A DNA stretch of 64,000 nucleotides, taken from the NCBI RefSeq assembly GCF_000478925.1, contig NZ_AP013072.1, positions 1,342,501 to 1,406,500 of the forward strand, read 5' to 3'. The position numbers and the translations under genes are program-made. The notes under the pieces were generated by a model. The model was not told the DNA's origin. It worked only from the letters and a program-made list of their open reading frames with translations, and made no database searches. How positions within the stretch are numbered: position 1 is the stretch's first letter; every line of letters begins with the position of its first letter. Origin of the DNA: Streptococcus anginosus subsp. whileyi MAS624. Lineage in GTDB: Bacteria > Bacillota > Bacilli > Lactobacillales > Streptococcaceae. Shown one piece after another: positions 1-10,597 of the stretch.

Positions 1-86
1 ACCACTTTTACAGTTGTAAATCAAAAACATTTAAAAACGACCCAAGCCGTTTTTTTAGTACTTAACAACTCAATTGGCAGAAAATT

Positions 87-869
87 CTATGATAGAATTT
101 CTTCTAAATTTGCAATAATTTCCCTTAATTGTTTTTCAAGAATTTCAGGGCTAGCAGTAGTGCTCATTAGTAAAGTATTTAAAGATTGCTCAAATTGATT
201 AGGAAGAAGGCTCGCATGCGCTGCTGCATATGACATCATTCTCTTCTCACCGGGGTGAGTCAATTCATTAACTGCGAAAATGATGTCAAAATAGGATTCT
301 AAACAGGCTGCTACACGATGATTGACACTGACAAAGTCTTTTCGTTTTGCTGCTTTTAAAATCTGCGTATCGTAGGACGGCAAATGTCCGGTTAACAAAC
401 TAAAATTTCGTGAAATAATGTTGTCTTTTAATTTTGGAGGAAAAGGAACGTCAAACCGTTTTTTCAGTTTTCCGAACTCTCCGTTAGCATCATAAAGAAT
501 CTTACAGGTTTTTAAATTGTGCCAAAAGCAGGTGGTGTAGCCATTTCCTGCTTGATGTTTTTCGACAACATTTTCAATATCTTGCGCAAAATCACGAATG
601 TCCCGATAAAGAATATCAATATCAATGCCATTATTTAAGGTACAGTCGTCTTCCAATTCCCAAAATTGATTGCTTATTTCCATATAAGAACAATATTGGG
701 TCAAAATCAACTTCCGACTGTCTTCATCTGGAATGCTCGTGCAGTAAATATATAAATCATAGTCCGAGGTCTCATCATAAGTTTCTCCGCTACGAGATCC
801 GCCTAAGGCAATCGCTGTCACTTCTGGTAAATTGGAAAATGCTTTCCAAAGTTGTGTAAAAACTGTCAT
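87..869 (-). CDS. Nucleotidyltransferase-domain protein (DUF4037-like)
   Basis: A 260-residue soluble protein. The N-terminus has the polymerase-beta-type nucleotidyltransferase signature: GGS at residues 23-25, paired acids D36 and D38, and a further acidic pair D83/D85 in GIDIDIL. The C-terminal half is helical and resembles the DUF4037-type partner domain. Such proteins transfer a nucleotide to a small molecule or protein, but the substrate here is unknown. It is monocistronic, sitting downstream of pheT on the same strand. It could be an aminoglycoside-nucleotidyltransferase relative, but nothing in the sequence shows antibiotic specificity. Confidence 0.7.
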   Translation of the reverse strand: MTVFTQLWKAFSNLPEVTAIALGGSRSGETYDETSDYDLYIYCTSIPDEDSRKLILTQYCSYMEISNQFWELEDDCTLNNGIDIDILYRDIRDFAQDIENVVEKHQAGNGYTTCFWHNLKTCKILYDANGEFGKLKKRFDVPFPPKLKDNIISRNFSLLTGHLPSYDTQILKAAKRKDFVSVNHRVAACLESYFDIIFAVNELTHPGEKRMMSYAAAHASLLPNQFEQSLNTLLMSTTASPEILEKQLREIIANLEEILS

Positions 870-959
870 TTTCTCCTCCGATATAAAACTTTTCCTTATT
901 ATACATTATATTACTACAAGAAAAGACTCCTAAACTTCAATTTAGGAGCTTTTCATGTC

Positions 960-3365
960 TTACCGCACTTCTGCACCAATCGTTTCTTCAAGAGACTTTT
1001 GGATTTTTTCCATATAACGAGCTACTTCCTCATCTTCTAGCGTATCCTCTGGATTTTGGAAAGTTAAGGTGTAAGCCATTGATTTCATGCCGAGTCCCAG
1101 TTTTTCACCTGAGAAGACGTCAAATAATTTGATATCTGTCAAGCGTTTCACACCAGCAGCCTCAATAGCTTCAACGACTTCTTTGTGACTGATTTCTGCT
1201 TTCAGAAGCAGTGCTATATCACGTGTTACAGCTGGGAATTTGGTAATTTCTACAAATGGTTTTGCTGGTTGAATCGCTTTTTCAATAGCTGTTAGGTTGA
1301 TTTCTGCTACATACGTTTCTGGGATATTATAATCCTTAGCAGTTACTGGATGAACTTGACCGACAAAACCAATGACTTGTCCGTCTAGTGAAATAGTCGC
1401 TGTACGACCTGGATGCATACTAGTTAATGCTTGCGTCGTTGTGTACTCTACTTTTAGACCCAGACGGTCAAAAAGTGCTTCCAGAATTCCTTTTGCATAA
1501 AAGAAATCAACTGGTATAGCAGATGTTTGAAAATCCTTTTCAGTAACCAAACCTGTCAAAGCAAAGGCAAAGCTGTTAATTTCAGTCGGCAATTCTTCCT
1601 GTGGATTCCCCTTTTGCTCGAAGACTTTTCCGATTTCATACAGAGCCAAGTCCTTATTTTTACGTGCTACATTATAGGCAACGGTATCCACAATGCCAGC
1701 TACCATATTTTGACGAAGGACACTGCGATCTACTGTCATAGGCCACATTAACTCTGTCAAGTTACTTGGGTTGGTGCTGAATTGCACAGCTTTTTCAGGA
1801 GTGGTCAAAGCATAGGTGATAACTTCTGTCAGACCAGCACCTTCTGCTACTGTACGAACCTTGCGGCGGAGTTTTTGGGTTTCTGTCAATTCACCAGCTG
1901 TTCCGTCATCTTTAGGCAAGGTTGCTGGTAATTTATCATAACCATAGATACGCGCAATCTCCTCATAAAGGTCTGCTTCAATATGAATGTCCCAACGACG
2001 GCGTGGTACGCTGACTGTGAATTCCTCTGCATTGCCAGTAAGACCAAAACCAAGACGGCGGAAAACATCTTCAATATCTGTATAAGTTAATTCCGTTCCA
2101 AGTACACGATTGACATCTGCCAATGTTGAAACAACTTCAACATCTGATGTGTCCACTTGACCCGCTGAGACGATACCGGCTTGTACCGTTGCACCTGCAA
2201 GATCTGCAATCATACTAGCTGCAGCATCTAGAGCTTCTGTTACTGTCGCTAGGTTAATTCCTTTTTCAAAGCGAGAGGATGATTCTGAACGAAGATTGAG
2301 ACGTCCGCTCGTCTTACGAATGGAAGTTCCGTCAAAAACTGCTGCTTCAAGCACTACACGGCTTGATTGAGAAGAAATTTCCGTTGCAGCTCCACCCATG
2401 ACACCAGCAAGAGCGACTGGCTTATCTGCTACCGCAATCACAAGATCGCTCGTTTCTAATTCGCGCTCTTCGTCATCAAGAGTTACTAATTTTTCGCCCG
2501 TACACGCTTCACGCACCACAATTTGATTGCCCTCAAAAGTATCTAAATCAAAGGCGTGCATTGGTTGTCCAAAGTAAAGTAGAATATAATTTGTCACATC
2601 TACCACATTGTTGATAGGACGAATCCCTGCATTCATAAGCAGATTTTGAAGCCATTGCGGACTTGGAGCAATGGTTACATTTTCCAAAATACGTGCTGCA
2701 TAAAAAGGCGCCTTGTCCGTTTCAATCGCAACAGAGAGCTGTTCTCCAGCTTGATCTTGTGTTTCCAACAACGGAAAATCTTTAAAATGAACTGACTTGT
2801 CGTAGATAGCTGCTACCTCATACGCTACTCCACGCATTGAAAGCGCATCTGCACGGTTCGGTGTGATAGAAAGCTCAATAATTTCATCATCTAAGTCAAG
2901 GTAAGGAAAAACGGAATCCCCTGGCACAGCTTCTTTTGGTAGGATTTGAATGCCGTCGGAAAATTCTTTTGGAACAACCGAGTCCGAAATGCCTAATTCT
3001 CCAAGGGAACAAATCATTCCAAGGGATTCTAACCCACGAATTTTTCCTTTTTTAATCTTGTAATTATCTGCAATACGAGCTCCTGGAAGAGCTACCATAA
3101 CCTTGATTCCCGTTCGTACATTTGGAGCGCCGCAAACGATTTGTCGAAGCGCTTCTTCGCCAACATTCACTTGACAGACATGTAAGTGCGTCTCAGGTAC
3201 ATCTTCACAGCTAATCACTTCACCAACTACAATTTTTGACAATCCCTCAGCAGGAGAACTGACCCCTTCTACTTCAATCCCTGTCGTTGACATTTTTTCA
3301 GCTAATTCTTCACTCAGAACAGTTACGTCAACTAGTTCTTTTAACCATTTATAACTTACTAGCAT
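960..3365 (-). CDS. pheT: Phenylalanine--tRNA ligase beta subunit
   Basis: 801 residues, full length for bacterial PheT. It makes the beta half of the cytoplasmic alpha2-beta2 enzyme that charges tRNA-Phe. The N-terminal tRNA-binding OB domain (about 40-150), the B3/B4 editing region (about 200-400), the B5 domain and the C-terminal anticodon-binding FDX domain (last 95 residues, [12 protein letters not shown]) are all recognisable. The start codon has only a weak ribosome site. It lies 123 bases downstream of the GNAT gene and probably shares the pheS transcript and its T-box control. The pheS-acetyltransferase-pheT order is standard in streptococci. Confidence 0.97.
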   Translation of the reverse strand: MLVSYKWLKELVDVTVLSEELAEKMSTTGIEVEGVSSPAEGLSKIVVGEVISCEDVPETHLHVCQVNVGEEALRQIVCGAPNVRTGIKVMVALPGARIADNYKIKKGKIRGLESLGMICSLGELGISDSVVPKEFSDGIQILPKEAVPGDSVFPYLDLDDEIIELSITPNRADALSMRGVAYEVAAIYDKSVHFKDFPLLETQDQAGEQLSVAIETDKAPFYAARILENVTIAPSPQWLQNLLMNAGIRPINNVVDVTNYILLYFGQPMHAFDLDTFEGNQIVVREACTGEKLVTLDDEERELETSDLVIAVADKPVALAGVMGGAATEISSQSSRVVLEAAVFDGTSIRKTSGRLNLRSESSSRFEKGINLATVTEALDAAASMIADLAGATVQAGIVSAGQVDTSDVEVVSTLADVNRVLGTELTYTDIEDVFRRLGFGLTGNAEEFTVSVPRRRWDIHIEADLYEEIARIYGYDKLPATLPKDDGTAGELTETQKLRRKVRTVAEGAGLTEVITYALTTPEKAVQFSTNPSNLTELMWPMTVDRSVLRQNMVAGIVDTVAYNVARKNKDLALYEIGKVFEQKGNPQEELPTEINSFAFALTGLVTEKDFQTSAIPVDFFYAKGILEALFDRLGLKVEYTTTQALTSMHPGRTATISLDGQVIGFVGQVHPVTAKDYNIPETYVAEINLTAIEKAIQPAKPFVEITKFPAVTRDIALLLKAEISHKEVVEAIEAAGVKRLTDIKLFDVFSGEKLGLGMKSMAYTLTFQNPEDTLEDEEVARYMEKIQKSLEETIGAEVR

Positions 3366-3488
3366 AATTCATCTATATGAGTGCATAGAAATCTTTGAGA
3401 ACTACTGTTTCTGCTCAAAAATTTTGCCTCATATTATTTCCTTTCTTTTTGAGGCTGGGACAAGTTCCCAAGCCAAGTGCTTTTTCGC

Positions 3489-4016
3489 TTAATTTAATTC
3501 TTTCCGAATGAGCCAGTCAATATCAACCGTTTCACCAGTCGCATATTCATGCTCACTAAAACGCTTAAAACTATATTTAAAGTAAAAGTTTTGTGCCTTA
3601 AAATTCTTTTCCCAAACACCTAACCAAACCCACGAAAACTTTCGTTTAGTAGCTTCTTGCATGGCAAAATCAAACATTTCCTTGCCAAAACCCTGTCCTT
3701 GATGAGATTTCAAAACATAAATCCGATGAACCTCAAAAGCATTCTCCATTGAGTGTTCTACCTCTACGGGCTCAGTCTGTGCTTGCCCCCAGTTAAATTT
3801 GAGAAAACCAACTATCTTTTCTTTCTCATCCAGTGCAAAATAGGTCTCCGACTCTGCTTGCGCCAAATCCTTCTGAATCTGCTCAAGGGAGAGTTCATGG
3901 GTAAAATAATCTTGCATATCTTCCGCTTTGATATAAGGGCCGAAAGTTTCTTGATAAGTTTGCACTTCCAGTTCTCGTAGAACTTCAGCCTGTTCTTCTT
4001 TTACTTTTACTAACAT
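3489..4016 (-). CDS. GNAT-family N-acetyltransferase
   Basis: 175 residues. The central and C-terminal part carries the GNAT acetyl-CoA binding motif A, visible as VLKSHQGQGFGKEMFDFA (about residues 101-118), followed by the WLGVWEKN-AQNFYFKYSF segment typical of motif B. It should acetylate an amine on a small molecule or protein; the substrate is unknown. It lies between pheS and pheT, 5 bases after pheS, so it is cotranscribed with the synthetase genes. That position is conserved in streptococci. Confidence 0.88.
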   Translation of the reverse strand: MLVKVKEEQAEVLRELEVQTYQETFGPYIKAEDMQDYFTHELSLEQIQKDLAQAESETYFALDEKEKIVGFLKFNWGQAQTEPVEVEHSMENAFEVHRIYVLKSHQGQGFGKEMFDFAMQEATKRKFSWVWLGVWEKNFKAQNFYFKYSFKRFSEHEYATGETVDIDWLIRKELN

Positions 4017-4021
4017 AGCAT

Positions 4022-5068
4022 TTATTTAAATTGTTCTGAAAAACGAACATCACCTTGATAGAAGCCACGAATGTCATTGATACCGTAGCGCAGCATAGCC
4101 ACCCGTTCTTGACCCAGCCCAAAAGCAAAACCAGAATAAACATCCGGATCAATGCCACTCATTTCAAGGACGCGTGGGTGTACCATTCCAGCTCCCATAA
4201 TTTCAATCCAGCCAGTCTTTTTGCAAACATTGCATCCTTGCCCACCGCATTTAAAGCAAGAAACATCCACCTCAACAGACGGCTCTGTAAATGGGAAATA
4301 AGACGGACGCAGACGAATACTGCGGTCTTCTCCAAACATTTTTTGCACAATGAGCTGCAATGTTCCTTGAAGGTCTGCCATAGAAATATTTTTCCCGACA
4401 ACCAAACCTTCAATTTGATGAAATTGATGAGAATGCGTCGCATCGTCCGTATCCCGTCGGAACACACGCCCTGGCGAGATCATTTTCAGAGGACCTTTAG
4501 AAAAATCATGAGCGTCCATAGCACGAGCTTGAACTGGGCTGGTGTGAGTACGCAGCAAAATTTCTTCTGTAATGTAAAAAGTATCCTGCATGTCACGCGC
4601 TGGGTGGTCTTTTGGTAAATTCATCCGCTCAAAGTTGTAATAGTCTGTTTCGACTTCAAAACCATCTACAACTTGATAACCCATCCCAATAAAAATATCT
4701 TCAATTTCTTCACTTGTCTGGCTAAGAACATGACGATTCCCAGCAAGAATTTTCCGACCCGGAAGCGTTACATCTATTGACTCCTTAGCCAACTGATTGG
4801 CAACTTTTTGTTCTTCTAGTAGCTTTGCAGATTCTTCAAAAGCAGCGGTCAAAATATCCCGTGCTTCATTGACATGCTTCCCAATAATCGGACGCATATC
4901 GGCAGAGACGTCTTTCATTCCTTTTAAAATCTCTGTTAAAGAGCCTTTCTTTCCAAGGACAGAAACACGCAGATTCTGCATTTCTTTTTCATTTTCAGTT
5001 GAAATTTTTTTCAGCGACGCCAGAGTTTCTTCTCTAAGCTTATTTAATTGTTCCTCAATGGTTGACAT
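4022..5068 (-). CDS. pheS: Phenylalanine--tRNA ligase alpha subunit
   Basis: 348 residues, normal length. The N-terminal coiled-coil arm (about 1-90) is followed by the class II catalytic core: motif 2 [19 protein letters not shown] and motif 3 near the C-terminus ([15 protein letters not shown]). A CxxCGGxGCxxC cluster (around residues 270-282) forms the usual zinc-like loop of Firmicute PheS. The subunit binds ATP and Phe in the alpha2-beta2 enzyme. Start is ATG preceded by GGAGG. A T-box leader directly upstream shows control by uncharged tRNA-Phe. Confidence 0.97.
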   Translation of the reverse strand: MSTIEEQLNKLREETLASLKKISTENEKEMQNLRVSVLGKKGSLTEILKGMKDVSADMRPIIGKHVNEARDILTAAFEESAKLLEEQKVANQLAKESIDVTLPGRKILAGNRHVLSQTSEEIEDIFIGMGYQVVDGFEVETDYYNFERMNLPKDHPARDMQDTFYITEEILLRTHTSPVQARAMDAHDFSKGPLKMISPGRVFRRDTDDATHSHQFHQIEGLVVGKNISMADLQGTLQLIVQKMFGEDRSIRLRPSYFPFTEPSVEVDVSCFKCGGQGCNVCKKTGWIEIMGAGMVHPRVLEMSGIDPDVYSGFAFGLGQERVAMLRYGINDIRGFYQGDVRFSEQFK

Positions 5069-5083
5069 AATTCCTCCAAATAT

Positions 5084-5285
5084 AAAAACCGCATGCCAAA
5101 CTCCATAAGCGGAGCGTTGACACGCGGTACCATCCGTTTTTATCTGGTTTCCCAGACCTTAATTCTCAATCCTATTGCAAGTGAATTCACCTAGTTTTCA
5201 TCTAAAGAGCTCTCAGTCTCTAGCTCTTCTCCCTGTCAAACTTCCCCTAAGCTACTAGTCTTGCGGATTCTTATTTAATTAGTTG
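5084..5285 (-). promoter_or_regulatory. T-box riboswitch leader of pheS
   Basis: On the minus strand the leader carries the conserved T-box sequence TGGTACCGCG (complement at 5123-5132). It is followed by a terminator hairpin (GCTCCGCTTATGGAGT inside an outer stem ending CGCATGCGG reversed) and a run of T just before the pheS ribosome site. A candidate Phe specifier TTC lies in GTGAATTCAC (5181-5190). Uncharged tRNA-Phe would stabilise the antiterminator and allow pheS-GNAT-pheT transcription. Confidence 0.9.
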
Positions 5286-5287
5286 AT

Positions 5288-5316
5288 ATTATACCAAATT
5301 TTATAGGACTTGTAAA
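5288..5316 (-). promoter_or_regulatory. Sigma-A promoter of the pheS operon
   Basis: TTTACA (complement of 5311-5316), 17-base spacer, TATAAT (complement of 5288-5293), just upstream of the T-box leader. Confidence 0.8.
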
Positions 5317-5373
5317 TAGACCTTGTTTAAAAATGCAATCACACTCGACACACATTACATGCAGTAGTCAAGT

Positions 5374-7239
5374 CTATACTAACTCGCTCAAGTATTCATA
5401 GCGCTCATATTTCTCCAAAAGTAAATCGTTTTTGCCATCCAACTCTTTTTGGAGTTCAGCGAGCCGACCGAAGTCCGAAGCATATTCCTGCATTTCCCGC
5501 TCAATAGCTGCAATGTCCTCCTCAAGCTTCTCTATATCTCCCTCAATAGACTCCCACTCCTGTTTTTCAAAGTAGCTTAAGCGCTTCTTTTCCTCTCGCA
5601 CTTTAGCTACTTTTTCCTTTTCAAGTTGTTGGGAAATGGCAGAGCTCTCTAGCTCAAACGCCTTTTCATCCAGATAATCAGTATAATTACCGAAATATTC
5701 TCTGATAGTTCCCTCTTCAAAAGCTAAAATCTTATCTGCTACTTTATCAAGGAAATACCGATCGTGACTAACAGTCATAACTGGGCCGGCAAAGCTTTGC
5801 AAAAAATTTTCCAGCACCGTTAATGTCGCGATATCTAAGTCATTAGTTGGCTCATCCAACAGCAAAACATTCGGCTTTTCCAACAATAACTTGAGAAGAT
5901 AGAGCCGCTTTTTCTCTCCTCCGGATAATTTTTCAATCAAAGTTCCATGAGTGGAACGAGGAAAGAGAAATTGTTCCAAGAGTTCGGCAATTGATGTCGT
6001 CCCCGCAGATGTCTTAACTTCTTCTGCGACTTCCTGCAAGAAATTGATAACGCGTTTGGACTCATCCAACCCTTCAATTTGCTGTGAGAAATAAGCCACA
6101 CGAACCGTCTCACCAATGATCAGTTGACCAGATTGAGGTGCTAATTTCCCAGCAATCAGATTGAGCAAGGTGGATTTCCCAACTCCATTATCCCCCACAA
6201 TCCCAATCCGATCTTTATTTTGAACTAACAAATTGAAATGAGAAAGAATCTTCTTGTCACCATAAGCAAAGCCCATATCTTTAAATTCAATCACTTTCTT
6301 CCCAATCCGACTGGTCTCGAAATTCATTTCTAAGTCTTTCTGAGTCGCTTGATCAGACAAATCCTTTTTCAAATCTTGAAAACGATTGATTCGAGCTTGC
6401 TGCTTGGTTGCTCTAGCCTGTGGCTGGCGACGCATCCAGGACAATTCCTGCTTATAAAGCTGTTGTTTTTTATGGAGAAAGGCAGCATCTCGCTCGTCTT
6501 GTTCTGCTTTCAAACGGACGTAATCTTGATAATTTCCTTGATATTCAAGCAAATCTCCGCTGTCCAATTCAAAAATCCGTGTCGAAACATGATCTAGAAA
6601 ATAGCGGTCATGGGTAATAAAGAGAACCGTTTTTTTGGAATTCTTCAAAAAATTTGTCAGCCATTCGATGCTATCAATATCCAAATGGTTGGTCGGCTCA
6701 TCAAGGAGCAATAAGTCATCGTCTCCTAACAAGACTTGTGCCAATTGCACGCGGCGTCGCAAACCACCTGACAGGTCGCCGACCTTAGCAGATAAGTCGT
6801 TCAAACCTAGCTTCGACAAAACAGTCTTAACTTGACTTTCAATTTCCCATGCTTGAAGAGCATCCATTTCAGCCATAATCTTCTCTAAACGAGATTGATT
6901 GCTTTCATCATAGTTAGACAGCAATAACTCATACTCACGAATAAGCTGCATTTCTCGCAGATTGCTTGATAAAACCGTATCTAGTACCGTTTTGTCGTCA
7001 TCAAAGTGCGGTTCTTGGGTTAAGTAGCCAATCTTATAGCCCGATTTAGCTGAAAAAGGATTAATGTCCCCATCAAATCCAGATTTTCCAGACAGAACAT
7101 TCAAAAGGGTCGTTTTTCCAGTTCCATTAACCCCAATCAAGCCAATCCGATCCAAACTATGAATAATAAAGGAAATATTTTTAAAAACAGTCTTATCTCC
7201 CACCGTTTTAGTCAACTTTTCAACAATAAAGTCACTCAT
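5374..7239 (-). CDS. ABC-F family ATPase (Uup-like)
   Basis: 621 residues with two ABC domains in one chain and no membrane segments. Domain 1 has Walker [10 protein letters not shown], signature LSGGLRRRV and Walker [13 protein letters not shown]. Domain 2 has [18 protein letters not shown] and [13 protein letters not shown] basic linker lies between them, and a charged coiled coil fills the last 90 residues, as in Uup. ABC-F proteins act on the ribosome rather than as transporters. The start overlaps the cca stop by 4 bases (ATGA), so translation is coupled. Housekeeping is more likely than antibiotic resistance. Confidence 0.9.
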   Translation of the reverse strand: MSDFIVEKLTKTVGDKTVFKNISFIIHSLDRIGLIGVNGTGKTTLLNVLSGKSGFDGDINPFSAKSGYKIGYLTQEPHFDDDKTVLDTVLSSNLREMQLIREYELLLSNYDESNQSRLEKIMAEMDALQAWEIESQVKTVLSKLGLNDLSAKVGDLSGGLRRRVQLAQVLLGDDDLLLLDEPTNHLDIDSIEWLTNFLKNSKKTVLFITHDRYFLDHVSTRIFELDSGDLLEYQGNYQDYVRLKAEQDERDAAFLHKKQQLYKQELSWMRRQPQARATKQQARINRFQDLKKDLSDQATQKDLEMNFETSRIGKKVIEFKDMGFAYGDKKILSHFNLLVQNKDRIGIVGDNGVGKSTLLNLIAGKLAPQSGQLIIGETVRVAYFSQQIEGLDESKRVINFLQEVAEEVKTSAGTTSIAELLEQFLFPRSTHGTLIEKLSGGEKKRLYLLKLLLEKPNVLLLDEPTNDLDIATLTVLENFLQSFAGPVMTVSHDRYFLDKVADKILAFEEGTIREYFGNYTDYLDEKAFELESSAISQQLEKEKVAKVREEKKRLSYFEKQEWESIEGDIEKLEEDIAAIEREMQEYASDFGRLAELQKELDGKNDLLLEKYERYEYLSELV

Positions 7240-8435
7240 CTTCTCTCCTCTACAAAAGCTAAAATAGCTTCAAGGCAGTTGTCCAAGGTACCATTCACAA
7301 TAGCTGTCTCAATCTCAGTCAAGAGATGTCCTAAAGCAGGACTCGGCTTAAAGCCAAATTCTTTGATTAACAGACCACCATTGACGACAATTTCATGTTT
7401 ATCATGAATCGTTAGTGAATCATAAGTAGAATGAATCTTTTCAAAATTAACAGCTAATCCCTGTGCTTGACGAATTTCTTCTGCTTGTATCATCAGGTCC
7501 AATTCAAAACGATAGCATTCTTCTTTATCCAGAAAATGCGTTTGGCGAATATTATAAATCGTGACAATTTGCTCTACGCGCTTCTGAAATTCATTTGAAG
7601 TTTTCCAATGCTTGAGGAATTTTTTAACATTTTTTACTTGAAGAGCCATTAAAAGAGCAGCCCAAGCTTGTTCTGAACTCGTAAATTGAAAATCTGCTTT
7701 AATATCAAACATCGTTTTCAATTGTGATTGGCTGCTGCGCATGTCAGGTAAATAGTCCGTTGCACCACTGGCAAGCAGACTTTTCAATCCTTTACGCCAA
7801 TAAGACGCTGTCAGTAGTTTGTCAAATTCAATGAAAGTTCGCTCCACAGAAATTTTTTTTAATAGTGGCGCACACATTTTCATAGCCTGAAATGTGTCTG
7901 TATCTAATGAAAAGCCTAAGGATGCCTGAAAACGAAATCCTCGCATAATGCGCAAGGCGTCTTCGTTGAAGCGTTCCGAAGGTGTTCCTACAGCACGTAA
8001 GATCTGCTGTTTCAGATCATCCAACCCTTCAAATAAATCAATCACATTCCCTGCTTCATCCAAAGCCAAAGCATTGATCGTGAAATCGCGCCGTTTTAAA
8101 TCTTCTTTTAGAGAACGAACAAACGTGACATGGCTAGGTCTGCGATAGTCTACATAGATATCCTCTGTCCGAAAAGTCGTCACTTCATATTCATGATTGT
8201 CTTCTAAGACTAAAACCGTCCCATGCTCAATTCCGACATCAATCGTTCGCTCAAAAATACGTTTGGTTTCTTCTGGATAACTGGAACTTGCAATATCCAC
8301 ATCATGAATCGGTCGATTCAATAAAGCATCGCGAACTGAACCGCCAACAAAATACGCCTCAAAACCGGCATTCTTAATCTTCTTTAATACTGGTAAAGCC
8401 TCCTGAAATTCAGAAGGCAGATTTTCTAATCTCAT
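7236..8435 (-). CDS. cca: CCA tRNA nucleotidyltransferase
   Basis: 399 residues, class II CCA-adding enzyme that builds or repairs the 3' CCA of tRNA. The N-terminal nucleotidyltransferase head shows [10 protein letters not shown] (31-40) and the metal acids D45 and D47 in HDVDI. The neck follows with RRDFTINAL and [13 protein letters not shown]. The body and tail domains fill the rest. It overlaps dapB and the ABC-F gene by 4 bases on each side, forming a tight dapB-cca-abcF operon as in other streptococci. Confidence 0.95.
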   Translation of the reverse strand: MRLENLPSEFQEALPVLKKIKNAGFEAYFVGGSVRDALLNRPIHDVDIASSSYPEETKRIFERTIDVGIEHGTVLVLEDNHEYEVTTFRTEDIYVDYRRPSHVTFVRSLKEDLKRRDFTINALALDEAGNVIDLFEGLDDLKQQILRAVGTPSERFNEDALRIMRGFRFQASLGFSLDTDTFQAMKMCAPLLKKISVERTFIEFDKLLTASYWRKGLKSLLASGATDYLPDMRSSQSQLKTMFDIKADFQFTSSEQAWAALLMALQVKNVKKFLKHWKTSNEFQKRVEQIVTIYNIRQTHFLDKEECYRFELDLMIQAEEIRQAQGLAVNFEKIHSTYDSLTIHDKHEIVVNGGLLIKEFGFKPSPALGHLLTEIETAIVNGTLDNCLEAILAFVEERR

Positions 8436-9199
8436 AATAAATATTCCAATCCGTAGACAAGCTCTTTTTTCTTGACCACTTCCTTAATACCTAAATTCAC
8501 CCCCGTCATGAAAGACTTACGGTCGTACGAATCATGACGAAGTGTCAGTCCCTCACCTTGACCACCAAAGATGACTTCTTGGTGAGCCACCAAGCCTGGT
8601 AAACGAACCGAATGAATGCGCATGCCGTCCATTTCTGCGCCACGTGCTCCTTTTAATAACTCTTTTTCGTCCATTGCCCCCTGATGTTTTTGGGGGCGAA
8701 CCTTGCTAATCAATTCAGCTGTTTTAATCGCTGTGCCGCTCGGCGCATCCTTTTTCTGATCATGATGTAATTCAATGATTTCCACATCTGGAAAATATTT
8801 AGCTGCTTGCGTTGCAAATTGCATCAAAAGAACCGCTCCCACAGCAAAATTAGGAGCAATCAAGCCTCCTAGCTCTTTTTGCCGAGAAAACTCAACTAAC
8901 CCTTTGATTTCATCCGATGTAAATCCAGTCGTTCCGACCACAGGCGCAAAGCCCTGCTCTAATGCAAAACGAGTATTTTCATACGCCACTTTAGGAGTTG
9001 TAAAATCAACCCACACATCCGCTTCTACACCACTCAAATCTTCTTTCTGATTAAAAACGGGAACACCAGCTACTTCTTTTTCTGGAGTAAGTGGGTCAAG
9101 CAATCCAACGAGCTCTAATGCAGGATCTTCTGTCACCATGTTATAAGCAGCTTGTCCCATTTTTCCTTTGAAACCAGCAATAATGACCTTTATACTCAT
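8432..9199 (-). CDS. dapB: 4-hydroxy-tetrahydrodipicolinate reductase
   Basis: 255 residues. It catalyses the NAD(P)H-dependent reduction step of lysine/diaminopimelate synthesis, which feeds the Lys in streptococcal peptidoglycan. The N-terminal Rossmann motif is GFKGKMG (9-15). The substrate/catalytic signature [15 protein letters not shown] lies at about 143-157. It is the first gene of a set with cca and the ABC-F gene. The degV-like gene ends 10 bases upstream. Confidence 0.96.
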   Translation of the reverse strand: MSIKVIIAGFKGKMGQAAYNMVTEDPALELVGLLDPLTPEKEVAGVPVFNQKEDLSGVEADVWVDFTTPKVAYENTRFALEQGFAPVVGTTGFTSDEIKGLVEFSRQKELGGLIAPNFAVGAVLLMQFATQAAKYFPDVEIIELHHDQKKDAPSGTAIKTAELISKVRPQKHQGAMDEKELLKGARGAEMDGMRIHSVRLPGLVAHQEVIFGGQGEGLTLRHDSYDRKSFMTGVNLGIKEVVKKKELVYGLEYLL

Positions 9200-9209
9200 G
9201 GAATTCTCC

Positions 9210-10058
9210 TTAAATAATCGGAATATAGGCTAAGGCAATACTTCCAGCACCCAAATGAGTTCCAATCACACTACCAAATGTCGCAATCGAAATCTCTCCG
9301 GAAACACCATCTTCTAACAATAATTGATGTAAATGTTCTGCTTTTTCCAGTGCATTTCCATGAATAATCATCACTTGGTAATTTCCTTGTGCAGTTTGCT
9401 CTTTGACAATCTCAATCAGGCGTTTCGTAGCTTTTTTCTCGGTACGAATCTTTTCATAAACCTCAATAACTCCCTCGTCGTTAAAGTAAAGAATTGGTTT
9501 GATACTGAGCAAGTTTCCAAGAATTGCAGCACCGTTAGACAAACGACCACCCTTCACCAAGTGATTTAAGTCATCTACCATGATGAAAGCACCAATTCCC
9601 TTAATTTGAACTTCAAGATTGTTTAAAATTTGTTCAAACAATAATCCCTGTTTAGTCCAGTTCAAAATATGCTCCACCATCATTCCAAGTGGCGCACTTG
9701 TGATTTTTGAATCCGGAAAAGCAATTTCTAAACTTGGAAATTCATCTTTCAAATACTGGATATTTTGATAAAAACCAGAAATTCCACTCGATAAAAACAA
9801 ACCAATGACATGAGTATAACCTTGTCCTTCTACTAAAGAAAGGATATTTACTAAGCTAGCAATACTCGGTTGGCTCGTCTTTGGCAATTCACTAGAAGCT
9901 GCCATTTTTTGATAAAATTCACTAGCAGAAAAATTTTTTCCTTCAATATACTCAACCCCGTCTATACTAACGGGAATATCTAGGACAAATAAATGCTCAT
10001 TTTCGACTACTTTATTATCTAAATATGCAGACGAATCAGTAATTACGGCTAATTTCAT
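9210..10058 (-). CDS. DegV family fatty-acid-binding protein
   Basis: 282 residues with the DegV fold. The N-terminal motif is ITDSSAYL (6-13); the lipid-contact motif TSQPS is at about 61-65. The C-terminal domain carries GGRLSNGAA and ends [11 protein letters not shown]. The family (FakB) presents an acyl chain to fatty acid kinase FakA for incorporation of exogenous fatty acids. The ligand here is inferred from the family. It sits between DUF1149 and dapB with gaps of 3 and 10 bases, probably one operon. Confidence 0.9.
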   Translation of the reverse strand: MKLAVITDSSAYLDNKVVENEHLFVLDIPVSIDGVEYIEGKNFSASEFYQKMAASSELPKTSQPSIASLVNILSLVEGQGYTHVIGLFLSSGISGFYQNIQYLKDEFPSLEIAFPDSKITSAPLGMMVEHILNWTKQGLLFEQILNNLEVQIKGIGAFIMVDDLNHLVKGGRLSNGAAILGNLLSIKPILYFNDEGVIEVYEKIRTEKKATKRLIEIVKEQTAQGNYQVMIIHGNALEKAEHLHQLLLEDGVSGEISIATFGSVIGTHLGAGSIALAYIPII

Positions 10059-10061
10059 GCA

Positions 10062-10436
10062 TTAAAACTCCAAATTGATACCTGGCAAATCTAAGGCGAT
10101 TTCTGTTACTTCATAGGTCAAACGATTTAATACAGCCAAACTTGGCTGAGCTAATTGCTCCACCTCATCCTGCTCAAATTCACTCGGTTCGTTCACAATT
10201 CGCCCAAGAATATGATTGACTTGCGAGATTGTTCCACTAATGACAAAAGAATCAAAGACAATCATAAAGCTCACAATTACAACAATAGAGGTCACTTGCC
10301 CTTCCTGATCTTGATTTAACAATTGAAAATTGACGTCCACTTTTGTTTCTGGAGTTCCATTTTCTTTTTCCCATTCTAAATTACGAGCATCATAATGATA
10401 TTGACTAACAAATTCTTTTTCACGTTGTAATTCCAT
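10062..10436 (-). CDS. DUF1149 family protein
   Basis: 124 residues from the ATG at 10436, which is preceded by GAGGAGAAACGA; an earlier in-frame TTG would add five residues but contains the ribosome site. The sequence is soluble and beta-rich with the conserved ending LTYEVTEIALDLPGIN. This matches DUF1149, a small family found in streptococci next to degV and thought to have a SecB-like fold. No function is established. Confidence 0.8.
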   Translation of the reverse strand: MELQREKEFVSQYHYDARNLEWEKENGTPETKVDVNFQLLNQDQEGQVTSIVVIVSFMIVFDSFVISGTISQVNHILGRIVNEPSEFEQDEVEQLAQPSLAVLNRLTYEVTEIALDLPGINLEF

Positions 10437-10597
10437 TTCGTTTCTCCTCAAAATATGCGTTAGTAAAATTATATCATATTTTCCAGCACCTGACTATTTT
10501 AATCAGTATGAAAATCATCTTCTGCCAATGTTTCTTTTAGGATTAAAAAGGAGTCAGAGAATTTTTTCTCCAACTCCTAGAATGATGAAACTCATCA

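Noticed and set aside
852..1040. 62-codon plus-strand frame
   Set aside because: Overlaps the end of pheT and the intergenic terminator-like region; no ribosome site.
3450..3478. Terminator between GNAT and pheT
   Set aside because: The GGCTGGGACAAGTTCCCAAGCC-type hairpin lacks a T-tract on the transcribed strand, so it probably does not separate pheT from the operon.
4055..4618. 187-codon plus-strand frame
   Set aside because: Complementary shadow of pheS with no start signals.
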